Assembly: GCF_029167625.1 (NCBI RefSeq)
Contig: NZ_CP119145.1
Span: 620,001 to 684,000 of the forward strand
Source: Streptomyces sp. AM 4-1-1
GTDB lineage: Bacteria > Actinomycetota > Actinomycetes > Streptomycetales > Streptomycetaceae
DNA: 64,000 nucleotides
Direction: 5' to 3'
Each line of letters starts with the position of its first letter. Within the stretch, counting starts at the first letter, position 1. Below the pieces are notes generated by a model. It searched no databases and had not been told where the DNA came from. It saw nothing but the letters and a program-made list of their open reading frames with translations. Made by a program: the position numbers and the translations under genes. Below, piece after piece: positions 27,497 to 36,312 of the stretch.

Positions 27497-28072
27497 TCAG
27501 ACGCCGAGACCGTCGATCCGGACAGCGAGGCCGTCGACGATCTCGGCGTGCGGCAGCGCTGCCAGGGCCTTGCCCGTCACGATCAGTTTTCCGCGCCGGC
27601 TGCCGCTGCCGATCAGCACCCACTCCTCGTCGACGACGGCGGGGTCGATCAACAGCCGCCAGTCGTCCGGCAGTCCCACCGGGGTGACCCCGCCGTACTC
27701 CATACCGCTCTCCCCGAGCGCCACGTCCATCGGCGCGAAGGACACCTTGCGCGCGCCGAGGTGCCTGCGGGCCGCCCCGTTCGTGTCGACGCGTGAGTGG
27801 GAGAGGACGACGCAGGCGGCCAGTGTGGCTTCGCCACCACGCCGTCCCGTCAGGACCACGCAGTTGGCCGACCGGTTGAGCAGGTCGGCGCCGTGGTGCT
27901 CGGCGAAGACGGCCGTGTCGGCGATCTCCGGGTCGGTGTCGACGTGGATGATCTGTTCGGCGGGGACACCGCTCCAGCCACCACGCACCGCTTCGGCGAC
28001 GGATGGGACGAGCAGGTCGGTACGGTCCGTGGCGGGGGAGGCATCCTCGAAGGTGCCGATGGGTGCACGCAT
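27497..28072 (-). CDS. YbaK/aminoacyl-tRNA deacylase-like protein
   Basis: A 191-residue protein with the YbaK/EbsC (prolyl-tRNA editing-like) fold. The middle shows ANCVVLTGRRGGEATLAACV and ARRHLGARKVSFAPMD, and the loop YGGVTPVGLP matches the conserved GGVxPxG segment. Members hydrolyse mischarged tRNA such as Ala- or Cys-tRNA(Pro); substrate here is unknown. The ATG at 28072 gives MRAPIGTFEDASP. Confidence 0.82.
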   Translation of the reverse strand: MRAPIGTFEDASPATDRTDLLVPSVAEAVRGGWSGVPAEQIIHVDTDPEIADTAVFAEHHGADLLNRSANCVVLTGRRGGEATLAACVVLSHSRVDTNGAARRHLGARKVSFAPMDVALGESGMEYGGVTPVGLPDDWRLLIDPAVVDEEWVLIGSGSRRGKLIVTGKALAALPHAEIVDGLAVRIDGLGV

Positions 28073-28199
28073 GAAAGTCACGCTAACAGCCGCCGCCCGG
28101 CGCTGTGTTGTGCCTGGTGAGGCATAGGGGGCGGCCACCGGCGCACGGGTGGGACGCGGACCGCCGCCGTCGGTTCGGCGGGTTCGCGCCCCCCGTCGC

Positions 28200-28261
28200 G
28201 ATCGGATGCGTACCGGCCTGCGGCCCGCTCGATCGGATGCGTACCGGCCTGCGGCCCGCTC
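28200..28261. repeat. Exact tandem duplication of 31 bp
   Basis: A 31-bp unit beginning GATCGGATGCGTACCGG occurs twice in direct succession without mismatch (28200-28230 and 28231-28261). It lies between the YbaK-like gene and the truncated acyltransferase, in DNA that appears non-coding. It may mark the slippage or repair event that removed the acyltransferase 3' end, which stops a few bases away. Confidence 0.95.
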
Positions 28262-28267
28262 GGAGGA

Positions 28268-28627
28268 TCAGGTCCCGTTCGACCGCGGCCCGTCCGGCCG
28301 CACCGCCACCGACGACCGTTCCGCGGCATTCTCCGCGGGAGGGGGCGTGGGAGCCGGGGTACGCAGGGGCGGCCGCAGGGTGACCTGCTCACCGACGACG
28401 CGGTGGTCGCCGAGTTCGATCCACCGTTCCCCGAAGACCGTGCCCTGCGGGAAGGCGAGCCTCGTACCCACTCCGATCCGGCCGAACCGCAGTCGCCCGG
28501 GGTGGCGGGCCGTGACCGCGCCGGTCTCCTGTACCCATCGCCAGCCCCGGTGGACGGCCCGGGAGAGGACACGGCGCCGCAGGCCCGTCAGGGAGGAGAC
28601 CGTGTTGCTGTTCTTCGGCACCCGCAC
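28268..28627 (-). pseudogene. 5' remnant of a hexapeptide-repeat acyltransferase
   Basis: A 119-codon frame whose first 75 residues look like the start of a left-handed beta-helix acyltransferase (LbH/CysE-like). The segment reads PGRLRFGRIGVGTRLAFPQG, then GTVFGERWIELGDHRVVGEQVTL, a recognisable coil pattern. After about residue 77 it turns into Pro/Ala/Arg-rich sequence and stops, with none of the later hexapeptide coils that carry the active site. Full-length relatives run to about 200 residues. Start is GTG at 28627. The comparison relies on memory of the family. Confidence 0.55.
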
Positions 28628-28753
28628 ACGGTAATCGGCCCGCTCACCGTCGGCCGAGGCGGTGACCTGTGACGTTCACCCCACCGCGCCGCAGGGCCCG
28701 GCACCCCCGCCGACACGGCGGACGACGCGCGGGGGCCCGCCGGACCGGCCGCC

Positions 28754-29413
28754 TCAGTCGGTGGAGGGCACGGACGCCGCGTCGGCCGGGGCAGGTGCCG
28801 TGGACTGCGCGGCCGCCTTCTTGGCCCGGTTCTTGAGCACCAGCATGGAGACCAGACCGATGAGCAGCGCGAGCACCAGGCCCAGCCAGGAGAAACGCTT
28901 GAGCCACGCCTCGGCCACCACGCCGACCGAGTAGATGACGGCCGTGGTGCCACCGGCCCAGACGATGCCGCCCAGCACGTTGGCGATCAGGAACTTCCAG
29001 TACGGCATGTGCAGGACGCCGGCCAGCGGACCGGCGAAGATGCGCAGCAGCGCGACGAAGCGGCCGAAGAAGACCGCCCACATGCCCCACTTCTCGAACG
29101 ACCGCTCGGCCATGGCGATCTGTGCCTCGCCGAAGTGCTTGGGGAACTTCCCTCCGAGCCAGCCGAGCAGGGGGCGTCCGCCCTTGCGGCCGATGGCGTA
29201 ACCGATCGAGTCCCCGACGACCGCTCCGGCGGTGGCGCAGACTCCGAGAATCACGGGATCGATGTCACCGTGCGAGGCGGCCAGCAGGGCCGCGCTGACC
29301 AGCACGATCTCCCCCGGCAGCGGGATGCCCAGGCTCTCCAGCCCGATCACGACCCCCACCAGGAGGTAGATGCTGACCGCGGGAATGGTTTCGAGCCACG
29401 CCTGGACGTCCAA
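28754..29413 (-). CDS. DedA family membrane protein
   Basis: A 219-residue DedA/SNARE-associated (VTT domain) membrane protein with five or six hydrophobic segments. The family segment FGRFVALLRIFAGPLAG lies near residue 115 and GDSIGYAIGRKGG before it. Members flip undecaprenyl phosphate or other phospholipid carriers. The TTG at 29413 is preceded by GGGAGG at eight bases and gives MDVQAWLETIPAVSIY; an ATG at 29467 is the alternative. The C-terminus is an Ala/Pro tail. Confidence 0.9.
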   Translation of the reverse strand: MDVQAWLETIPAVSIYLLVGVVIGLESLGIPLPGEIVLVSAALLAASHGDIDPVILGVCATAGAVVGDSIGYAIGRKGGRPLLGWLGGKFPKHFGEAQIAMAERSFEKWGMWAVFFGRFVALLRIFAGPLAGVLHMPYWKFLIANVLGGIVWAGGTTAVIYSVGVVAEAWLKRFSWLGLVLALLIGLVSMLVLKNRAKKAAAQSTAPAPADAASVPSTD

Positions 29414-29498
29414 CGCCGGTTCCTCCCGTAATGATCTTCCGGTGCTCGCCCCGAGGAATCGTGGCACACCTGGGAAGCTTATCCGTCCGGACCGTGCG

Positions 29499-29542
29499 CG
29501 GGGCCGTCGCGCCCCTCGGCGGAGGGTGGCGCGACGGCCCCG
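29499..29542 (-). terminator. Perfect 15-bp hairpin terminator
   Basis: CGGGGCCGTCGCGCC (29499-29513) pairs fully with GGCGCGACGGCCCCG (29528-29542) over a 14-base loop, 40 bp beyond the stop of the thioesterase gene on the minus strand. It also separates that gene from dedA downstream. Confidence 0.85.
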
Positions 29543-29581
29543 GGAACACGTGTGACGGCGCGGCGGCCGGTGCGGGCGGGT

Positions 29582-30034
29582 TCAGGCGTTGGGACGGAGC
29601 GTCCAGACGACCGTCATCTCGCCCGTCACGGCCCCGTCGGCGCGCTCGATGGCGATGGAGACGGGAAATTCGGGGCGTTCGCCCTTGTCGAGTTCGGCGA
29701 GGACGTCGGCCGCCGGGCGGCCGAGGGTGGCGGTGGCCGTGACGACCCCCTTGGCCAGCTTCCTGTAGGCGATCTCCGCCTTGACGGCGAGCGGTACGGC
29801 CTGCGACATCCGGTCGCCGAAGGCGGCGATGACGATCGCCCCGCTCGCGGACTCGGCGAGGGTGAACATCGCACCGGCGTGCGGTCCCCCGAGGTGGTTG
29901 TGGTATTCGGGCTGGTCCGGCAAGCGCACGACGGCGCGTTCGGCCGTCGTCTCCAGGAATTCGAGGTTGAGGGTCCTGGCCATCGGTACCGTCGCGACGA
30001 GCAGGTCGCCGACCGTCATCTCTGCTTCGCTCAT
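29582..30034 (-). CDS. Hotdog-fold (PaaI/DUF4442-like) thioesterase
   Basis: A 150-residue hotdog-fold protein. The active-site segment YHNHLGGPHAGAMFTLAESA (residues 43-62) fits the PaaI/DUF4442 thioesterase pattern, with the following helix. A short acyl-CoA or aryl-CoA substrate is plausible but not indicated by neighbours. The ATG at 30034 gives MSEAEMTVGDLLVATVPMA; it is divergent from the next gene (94 bp). Confidence 0.85.
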   Translation of the reverse strand: MSEAEMTVGDLLVATVPMARTLNLEFLETTAERAVVRLPDQPEYHNHLGGPHAGAMFTLAESASGAIVIAAFGDRMSQAVPLAVKAEIAYRKLAKGVVTATATLGRPAADVLAELDKGERPEFPVSIAIERADGAVTGEMTVVWTLRPNA

Positions 30035-30128
30035 ACCCGAACGCTACTCACCGGTAGCGGCGTTTGGCCATCCCCCCCTCGGGGGCGGCCGTAGCCGACG
30101 GGCCCCTCCCCCTCTATGGTTACTCGCC

Positions 30129-31187
30129 ATGTGGCCAGGACAGCAGCCGCCCGGGGGCGAGCAGAACCCGCAGGACCAGAACCAGAACCCGTACCAGCAG
30201 CCGGGTTACCAGCAGCCGAACCCGTACCAACAGCCGGGATATCAGCAGCCGGGGCAGCAGCCCGGCCATCCGCAGCAGGGGCAGCCCGGCTACCAGCAGC
30301 CCAATCCGTATCAGCAGCCGACCGTGCCGCAGTACGCCGTGCCCGGTCAGCCGGGCGGTCCTGTGCCGGGTGGTCCGGACGGCGGCAGGAAGAAGACGAC
30401 CGTCGTCGCGGTCGTCGCGGTCGCCGTGGTGGTCGTGGCCGCCGCCGTCACGGGCTTCCTCGTCCTGAACAAGGACGACGACAAGGACGGCCCGTCCGTC
30501 GCCGACGACAAGAAGGCGTCACCGTCGGCGGCCCCGTCGACCGTGGCCTCCTCCCCCGCCGCCAACCCGCGCGGCCCCGACGGGGACGCCAAGCCGCTCA
30601 TCGCCGGCTGGAAGGTCGTCACCAACCCCAAGTGGGGGACGCAGTTCGACGTCCCGGGCGACTGGGAGGTGGACGGCCCCGGTGTCATCTCGGGCTTCGA
30701 GAACGCCAAGAAGCCCGCGGACGCGCCGGTCGTCGGCTTCTCCTCGCCCGCGCACCTCAAAAGCAAGTGGTGCGTCGACGACATCGACAAGGACGGCTCG
30801 TCGGAGACCACCAGCCTGGCGGGGACCGGCACCAAGGGCGGCCAGGGCGCCAAGAACACCGACGAGGCCGCCACCACCGAAGCCGGCAACTGGGCGTGGG
30901 CGGGCTACGCCCAGACCGCCCCCAAGGGCACCGTCAAGGTCGGCAAGCCCGCGCCGTACACCACCAGGTCCGGGCTGTCGGGCAGCGTCGTGACGGCCAC
31001 CGCCCCCGGTGTGCCCAAGAAGAACAAGTGCGACACCGACGGCAAGTCGATCGCCTTCAGCTTCAAGAACGCCAAGGGTGACTTCTCCAGCTGGGTGCTG
31101 TACGCGAACACGGGCGTCAAGGACGAACTCCCGGACGCGACGATCCAGCAGATCCTCAGCACGGTGCGCCTGGCCGGACAGTCCTGA
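30129..31187 (+). CDS. Membrane-anchored protein with Gln/Pro-rich N-terminus
   Basis: A 352-residue protein. Residues 1-75 are a disordered Pro-Tyr-Gln-Gln region with repeats such as NPYQQPGYQQP. A short basic stretch GGRKK precedes a single transmembrane helix (about 85-107). A Ser/Pro-rich linker and an extracellular domain of some 200 residues follow, with two Cys (KSKWCVDD and KNKCDTD). This layout is common among Streptomyces surface proteins. The extracellular domain was not recognised and no function is proposed. Confidence 0.8.
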   Translation: MWPGQQPPGGEQNPQDQNQNPYQQPGYQQPNPYQQPGYQQPGQQPGHPQQGQPGYQQPNPYQQPTVPQYAVPGQPGGPVPGGPDGGRKKTTVVAVVAVAVVVVAAAVTGFLVLNKDDDKDGPSVADDKKASPSAAPSTVASSPAANPRGPDGDAKPLIAGWKVVTNPKWGTQFDVPGDWEVDGPGVISGFENAKKPADAPVVGFSSPAHLKSKWCVDDIDKDGSSETTSLAGTGTKGGQGAKNTDEAATTEAGNWAWAGYAQTAPKGTVKVGKPAPYTTRSGLSGSVVTATAPGVPKKNKCDTDGKSIAFSFKNAKGDFSSWVLYANTGVKDELPDATIQQILSTVRLAGQS

Positions 31188-31408
31188 CCGCGCACGAGGC
31201 GCCGGTCCGGTGCGGCCGGCCGAACGGCCTGAGGCGTACCGGGCTGCGCGGAGGCCGGACAGCGCACGAGCACGAGCGGCACGACAGCGCACGGGCCGAG
31301 CGGTTCCGACAAGGTCCGGCGGTGTGCGTGACCCGGCCGTCATCACCGGCCGGGTCCGCCCGGTAATCCCATTTGGCACGGCGGGGTGCCGACAGGGATA
31401 GTCCCCTG

Positions 31409-32791
31409 GTGACTCCCACCGCCAACCCCGCGTCCCGCCCCCGCCGCCCCGCCTGGGCCGACCGCAACTACGGTCTGCTGACCGCCTCCGCGATCATCAC
31501 GGGTCTCGGTACGAACGGCGCGCTGATCGCGGCGGCGTTCGCCGTCCTGGAGTCGGGGGGCGACGGCGGTGACGTCGGTCTCGTCGCCGCCGCGCGCACC
31601 GCCCCGCTGGTGGTCTTCCTGCTGATCGGCGGCGCGATCGCGGACCGGCTGCCCAGGCACCGGGTGATGGTCGCGGCGAACTCCCTGAACTGCGTCTCGC
31701 AGGCGGCCTTCGCCTGGCTCGTGCTGACGGGCGAGCCACGCCTGTGGCAGATGATGCTGCTCACCGCACTCTGCGGCACCGGCCAGGCGTTCTTCTCCCC
31801 GGCGGCCGAGGGCATGCTGATGGCGAGCGTCAGCGGTGAACAGGCGAGTCGCGCCTTCGCGTTCTTCCGGATGTCCATGCACGGCGCCTCGATCGGCGGT
31901 GCGGCGCTGGGCGGCGCCATGATCGCGGCGATGAGCCCGGGATGGGTGCTCGCCGTCGACGCGGCGGCCTTCGCGGTGGCCGGTGCGCTGCGGGCCTTCC
32001 TCGACGTCGGCCACATCCCGGCGCGCGCCCCCGGCGGCGGGCTGCTGGCCGATCTGCGCGAGGGCTGGCGGGAGTTCGTCGGCCGGACCTGGCTCTGGGT
32101 GGTCGTGGCCCAGTTCTCGGTGGTGGTCGCCGTGGTCGGGGCGGCCGAGGCGGTGTACGGGCCGCTCGTCGCCCGCGACCAGCTCGGCGGGGCCCGGCCC
32201 TGGGGGTTCGCGCTCGCCGCCTTCGGGGTCGGGACGCTGGGCGGTGCGCTGCTGATGACGCGCTGGCGGCCCCGGCGGCTGCTGCTGGCGGGAACGCTCT
32301 GTGTGTTCCCGCTGGCCCTTCCGTCGGCGGGCCTCGCGGTTCCGCTGCCGGTGTTCTGGCTCTGTGTGGTGATGTTCGTCAGCGGCGTGGCCATCGAGGT
32401 GTTCGGCGTCTCCTGGATGACGGCGTTGCACCAGGAGATCCCGGAGGAGAAGCTGTCGCGGGTGTCGGCGTACGACTGGTTCGGTTCGGTGGCGATGGTG
32501 CCGGTCGCCACCGCCGTGGCCGGGCCCGTGGAGGGTGTGATCGGGCGCGGGCCGGCGCTGTGGGGCTGCTCCGCGCTCATCGTGCTTGTCACCGCCGGCG
32601 CGCTGAGCGTTCCGGCGGTACGGAACCTGACGCGCGTGACCGGCTCGAAGGAGGTCCCTCCGGCCCCGGTGACGGCCGTGCTGGCCATGCCTGCCGCGCC
32701 TGCCGCGCCTGCCGCGCCTGCCATGCCTGCCATGCCTGCCATGCCTGCCGCGACGGAGAGTACCGGGGTCGGCGAGGTCGGCCAAGGCTGA
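31409..32791 (+). CDS. MFS transporter
   Basis: A 460-residue major facilitator protein, best likened to the enterobactin-exporter-like MFS_3 group. About 12 hydrophobic segments are seen, with the loop motif GGAIADRLPRHRVMVAANSL after helix 2 (about residue 75). The C-terminal 40 residues are a repeat tail of PAA and PAM triplets encoded by 9-bp repeats (32690-32750). Start is the GTG at 31409. The substrate is unknown. Confidence 0.85.
   Translation: MTPTANPASRPRRPAWADRNYGLLTASAIITGLGTNGALIAAAFAVLESGGDGGDVGLVAAARTAPLVVFLLIGGAIADRLPRHRVMVAANSLNCVSQAAFAWLVLTGEPRLWQMMLLTALCGTGQAFFSPAAEGMLMASVSGEQASRAFAFFRMSMHGASIGGAALGGAMIAAMSPGWVLAVDAAAFAVAGALRAFLDVGHIPARAPGGGLLADLREGWREFVGRTWLWVVVAQFSVVVAVVGAAEAVYGPLVARDQLGGARPWGFALAAFGVGTLGGALLMTRWRPRRLLLAGTLCVFPLALPSAGLAVPLPVFWLCVVMFVSGVAIEVFGVSWMTALHQEIPEEKLSRVSAYDWFGSVAMVPVATAVAGPVEGVIGRGPALWGCSALIVLVTAGALSVPAVRNLTRVTGSKEVPPAPVTAVLAMPAAPAAPAAPAMPAMPAMPAATESTGVGEVGQG
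32688..32755 (+). repeat. 9-bp tandem repeats at the end of the MFS gene
   Basis: Units of the form CCTGCCGCG (about four) then CCTGCCATG (about four) run in frame and encode Pro-Ala-Ala and Pro-Ala-Met triplets at the cytoplasmic C-terminus. The repeat keeps the frame and probably varies in copy number. Confidence 0.85.
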
Positions 32792-32813
32792 AGCCGGACC
32801 CGGGCCGGCGACG

Positions 32814-33659
32814 TCAGCCGAGGCTGAAGGCGCCGTCCGGGGGCTCCGGTGAGGCGACCGCGTCCGCGTCGTCGACCGGACGCGCCGTACCGATGAGACG
32901 GGCCAGCGCCCTGCCGTGCTCGACCCGGGCGGGGAAGGCGTCGGCGGCGCAGCGGCGGGCCAGCGACGCGGTGTCGAGGACACGGTGGGACGCCACGAGC
33001 ACGAGGTTGCCGAAGCGCCGGCCGCGGAGGACGGCGGGTTCGGCGATCAGCGCCAGCTCCTCGAAGACCGTCGCGAAGTTGGCGAGCTGGGAGCGTACGA
33101 AGTCGTAGGGAGCGCCGTCCGCGAGGTTGGCGGCGTACACACCGTCGTCGCGCAGCACCCGCCCGGCCGCTCGCGCGTACTGGACCGAGGTGAGGTGGGC
33201 GGGCACCCGCGAGCCGCCGAAGACGTCCGCGATCAGGACGTCGACGGAGCCGGGCGGTGTCCGTTCCAGCCGTTCGCGGGCGTCCGCCCCGTGCACGGTG
33301 ATTCCGCTGTCGGCGGGTAGCGGCAGTCGCTCGGCGACCAGGGCGAGCAGCCCGAGGTCGGCCTCCACGACGTCCTGGCGTGATCCGGGGCGGGTGGCGA
33401 GGACGTAGCGGGGCAGGGTGAGCGCGCCGCCGCCGAGGTGGAGCACGTCGAGCGGGACGCCGGGGCCGGCGGCGCGGTCCACGACGTGGGCGAGCCGTCG
33501 CGCGTACTCGAATTCGAGGTGGCCCGGATCGTCCAGGTCGACGTACGACTGGGGCGAGCCGTCGACGGTGAGCAGCCAGGCCCGCTCCCGGTCGACGTCG
33601 GGCAGCAGTCTGGCGGTGCCGCCGTCGACATCGCGGATCACGGGTATCGGTTGGTTCAC
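32814..33659 (-). CDS. Spermidine synthase-like methyltransferase-fold protein
   Basis: A 281-residue protein with a Rossmann fold of the polyamine aminopropyltransferase type. It carries QSYVDLDDPGHLEFEYARRL and the nucleotide-binding loop VLHLGGGALTLPRYV (about residue 71), then VLIADVFGGSRVP. The N-terminal beta domain of true spermidine synthases is short here, so the substrate may not be putrescine. The GTG at 33659 gives MNQPIPVIRDVDGGTARLLP. It converges on the MFS gene with a 22-bp gap. Confidence 0.82.
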   Translation of the reverse strand: MNQPIPVIRDVDGGTARLLPDVDRERAWLLTVDGSPQSYVDLDDPGHLEFEYARRLAHVVDRAAGPGVPLDVLHLGGGALTLPRYVLATRPGSRQDVVEADLGLLALVAERLPLPADSGITVHGADARERLERTPPGSVDVLIADVFGGSRVPAHLTSVQYARAAGRVLRDDGVYAANLADGAPYDFVRSQLANFATVFEELALIAEPAVLRGRRFGNLVLVASHRVLDTASLARRCAADAFPARVEHGRALARLIGTARPVDDADAVASPEPPDGAFSLG

Positions 33660-33821
33660 CCGCCCATTGTGGGGTGCCGGGCGGGGCACTCCGCACCGGA
33701 ACGGCTGCTGAGGCCGTCCGGGCCCGTGACCTGCGCCGTTCCCCCGGCACGTCCGGACCAGTCGCGCGCCGGACCCCGGACCAGCCGCACCGGACCCCGA
33801 GTCAGCCGCGCCGGCCCCGGA

Positions 33822-34667
33822 TCAACCGTGCCAGACCGCGGAGACGGCCTCGGTGTGCGCCGCGGACTGGGCGAGTCCGGCGCGGGCCGCGGCGGCCCGG
33901 TGGGCCGGGTCGAGCGGGTTCCGCCCGAACGCCTTCTTCGCGGCCCGGTCCGGGGTGATCACCTCGACCCGGGCGCCCGCCTCGGCGAGGGCCGCCGCCT
34001 GGGCCCCTGGCGAGGCGATCGCCCGGTTGCCGAGGGCGCTGGGTGCGATGACGACGACGCGTGTGCAGCCGGCGGCGAGGTGGGCGTTGGCCGGGGAGTG
34101 GACTCCACCGTCGATCCAGGAGCGGCCGCCGGCCGTGACGACCGGCCAGACCGCGGGGACCGCGCAGCTCGCGGTGACGGCGTCGACGAGCGGGACTCCG
34201 CTGGTCCTGTCGAAGGTGTGCGGTTCGCCGGAGACTGCGTCCACGGCGGTGACGAGCAGTCCGCGTTCGGGCCAGTGGGGCGACGGGAGCCGCCCGGCGA
34301 TGGTGACGCGCCGCTGGTCCGCGGTGACCTGGGGGCGTGTGGTCCGGGCCAGCGCGCCCAGTCGCCTTCCGTACGCCTCGGGGGTACGGGACGAGAGCGC
34401 CGCCCGTGCGTAACGGAGGAACAGGGTCACCGGCATCCTGCCCCCTGCCGGTTCCCGGCGTCCGCTGAGTTGACGCTCGTACAGCTCGCCGGCCGTGAGC
34501 AGTCCGGAGGCGAGCTGGGCGCCCACGACGGCGCCCGCCGAGCTGCCGATGACGACGTCCGCGGTGGACAGATCCACGCCCGCCTTGGCGAGTCCGTGCA
34601 GGATTCCGGTCTCCCAGGCGCTGCCGGTGACGCCGCCCGAGCCGAGTACCAGTGCTGTGTCCGCCAT
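33822..34667 (-). CDS. Patatin-like phospholipase
   Basis: A 281-residue patatin-family lipid acyl hydrolase. The oxyanion loop is LVLGSGGVTGSAWETGIL (residues 6-23), the nucleophile Ser lies in the elbow VIGSSAGAVVGAQ (about 43) and the catalytic Asp in SWIDGGVHSPANAHL (about 183). Usual family motifs are G-x-S-x-G and D-G-(G/A), both matched. The gap to the next minus-strand gene upstream (33660-33821 side) contains three imperfect 20-bp repeats rich in CCGGACC. Confidence 0.87.
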   Translation of the reverse strand: MADTALVLGSGGVTGSAWETGILHGLAKAGVDLSTADVVIGSSAGAVVGAQLASGLLTAGELYERQLSGRREPAGGRMPVTLFLRYARAALSSRTPEAYGRRLGALARTTRPQVTADQRRVTIAGRLPSPHWPERGLLVTAVDAVSGEPHTFDRTSGVPLVDAVTASCAVPAVWPVVTAGGRSWIDGGVHSPANAHLAAGCTRVVVIAPSALGNRAIASPGAQAAALAEAGARVEVITPDRAAKKAFGRNPLDPAHRAAAARAGLAQSAAHTEAVSAVWHG

Positions 34668-34721
34668 GGCCCCAGTCTGCCGCACGGCTGCGGACCCGCC
34701 TCCCCGGGGCGGGGGAGGCAG

Positions 34722-34764
34722 GTCCGCGCGGGCCCGGTGACGGACCGTCCGGGCCCGCGCGGAC
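34722..34764 (-). terminator. Perfect 16-bp hairpin terminator after the EF-Tu gene
   Basis: GTCCGCGCGGGCCCGG (34722-34737) is fully complementary to CCGGGCCCGCGCGGAC (34749-34764) with an 11-base loop. It begins four bases beyond the EF-Tu stop on the minus strand. It is the longest perfect stem seen in the window; no T-tract follows. Confidence 0.9.
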
Positions 34765-34768
34765 GGCG

Positions 34769-35938
34769 TCAGAGCAGGCCGGTCACCGTACCGGCGCCGA
34801 CCGTCCGGCCACCCTCGCGGATCGCGAAGCCGAGTCCCGGCTCCAACGGGAGGTCCCGGCCCAGCTCGACGGTCATGGTCACCGTGTCGCCGGGACGTGC
34901 CACCGCCACGTCGCCGAGGTCGACGTCGCCGACGACGTCCGCGGTGCGGATGTAGAACTGCGGCCGGTAGCCGGTGGACACCGCGGTGGTGCGACCGCCT
35001 TCCCGCGTCGACAGCACGTACACCCGCGCCGTGAAGCGCCGGCCGGGACTGACGCTGCCGGGCGCCGCCACCACATGGCCGCGGCGGACCCGGTCACGCT
35101 CCACCCCGCGCAGCAGCAGCGCGACGTTGTCACCGGCCTCCGCGTGCTCCATCGGCTTGCCGAACGTCTCCAGACCGGTGACGACGGTGTCGACGTCCGC
35201 GCCGAGCACGGACACCCGGTCACCGATCCGGACGGCGCCGCGCTCGACGGCGCCGGTCACGACGGTGCCGCGCCCGGTGATCGTCAGCACGTTCTCCACG
35301 GGGAGCAGGAACGGCGCGTCGGTGTACCGCACCGGCATGGGTACGTACGTGTCGATCGCGTCGAGCAGCCCGTCGATGGCCGCGGTCCACCGGGGGTCAC
35401 CCTCCAGTGCCTTGAGCCCGGAGACACGCACGACGGGAAGGGAGTCACCTCCGTAACCGTGCGCGGTGAGCAGTTCGCGCACCTCCAGCTCGACCAGGTC
35501 GGTCAGCTCGGGGTCACCGGCGTCGGCCTTGTTCAGGGCGACGACGATGTGGTCGACCCCGACCTGACGGGCCAGCAGGACGTGTTCGGCGGTCTGCGGC
35601 ATGACCCCGTCGAGCGCGGAGACGACGAGGATCGCCCCGTCGAGCTGCGCGGCCCCGGTGACCATGTTCTTGACGTAGTCGGCGTGGCCGGGCATGTCGA
35701 CGTGCGCGTAGTGACGGGTGTCGGTCTCGTACTCGACGTGCGCGATGTTGATCGTGATGCCGCGCTGCGCCTCCTCCGGTGCCCGGTCGATGCGGTCGAA
35801 CGGGACGAAGGCGCCGGTGCCCCGCTCGCTGAGCACCTTGGTGATGGCGGCGGTGAGAGTGGTCTTGCCGTGGTCGACGTGACCCATGGTGCCGATGTTG
35901 AGGTGCGGCTTGGTGCGCACGTACGCCGTCTTGGGCAT
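34769..35938 (-). CDS. tuf3: Elongation factor Tu, divergent (Tuf3-like)
   Basis: A 389-residue EF-Tu. GTPase motifs are [10 protein letters not shown] (residues 19-28), [12 protein letters not shown], the G3 motif reading DMPGH where most EF-Tu have DCPGH, and NKAD. Domains 2 and 3 follow with [13 protein letters not shown] and a C-terminus close to the family's. It is several residues shorter than, and clearly divergent from, the main EF-Tu, and it is not next to fusA or ribosomal genes. This fits the extra, poorly expressed tuf3 known in some Streptomyces. The gene name is an inference from this context. Confidence 0.88.
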   Translation of the reverse strand: MPKTAYVRTKPHLNIGTMGHVDHGKTTLTAAITKVLSERGTGAFVPFDRIDRAPEEAQRGITINIAHVEYETDTRHYAHVDMPGHADYVKNMVTGAAQLDGAILVVSALDGVMPQTAEHVLLARQVGVDHIVVALNKADAGDPELTDLVELEVRELLTAHGYGGDSLPVVRVSGLKALEGDPRWTAAIDGLLDAIDTYVPMPVRYTDAPFLLPVENVLTITGRGTVVTGAVERGAVRIGDRVSVLGADVDTVVTGLETFGKPMEHAEAGDNVALLLRGVERDRVRRGHVVAAPGSVSPGRRFTARVYVLSTREGGRTTAVSTGYRPQFYIRTADVVGDVDLGDVAVARPGDTVTMTVELGRDLPLEPGLGFAIREGGRTVGAGTVTGLL

Positions 35939-35987
35939 GGCTCTTTCCTTGGAATTCGAAGCCGGTCGTGGACCCCGGAGCCCCGCC

Positions 35988-36030
35988 GACCCTCCCCTTG
36001 CGGGGTCCGCCGGTCTGTCGGGGGAGGGTC
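35988..36030. promoter_or_regulatory. Hairpin in the EF-Tu leader
   Basis: GACCCTCCCC (35988-35997) pairs perfectly with GGGGAGGGTC (36021-36030) over 23 bases. It sits 50-90 bp before the EF-Tu start and overlaps the stop of the small upstream frame. It could end that short transcript, or act as a leader hairpin for EF-Tu. Confidence 0.45.
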
Positions 36031-36187
36031 AGCTTCGGGCGCCGCCGATGAGCGCTGCGGCTGCGGCGGGCGCGGCCGCCACGACGGTGAGCGCCATGAC
36101 GGCGGCGATGGCCGTGCTGTGCGTGACGGCAGCCTTCGCCGGGCCCGCGACTGCGGACCGCGCTGCGAGGAAGGCGTACCGGAACAT
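36029..36187 (-). CDS. Small hydrophobic protein, 52 aa
   Basis: A 52-residue frame starting MFRYAFLAARSAVAGPAKAA, followed by a hydrophobic run of about 25 residues (VMALTVVAAAPAAAAALI) that could be a membrane helix. The start ATG has AGGG close upstream. The codon pattern is high GC3, but Ala-rich frames arise easily in this DNA, so the call is tentative. It precedes the EF-Tu gene on the same strand by 90 bp. Confidence 0.35.
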   Translation of the reverse strand: MFRYAFLAARSAVAGPAKAAVTHSTAIAAVMALTVVAAAPAAAAALIGGARS

Positions 36188-36312
36188 GCCCTGATGATGG
36201 GCCGGACGGCGGGCGCCCGTCGAATGGTTTTCGCGCCCGGACGAGCGCCGCCGGGTGGTTCGTGCCGCGGGCGTTACGCCGTTCACACACAGGTGTCGGT
36301 TACTCTCCCGGA

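Noticed and set aside
26502..27796. Overlapping long frames across the AAC(3) gene
   Set aside because: They are shadow frames of the acetyltransferase with Arg/Gly/Pro-rich translations and no domain.
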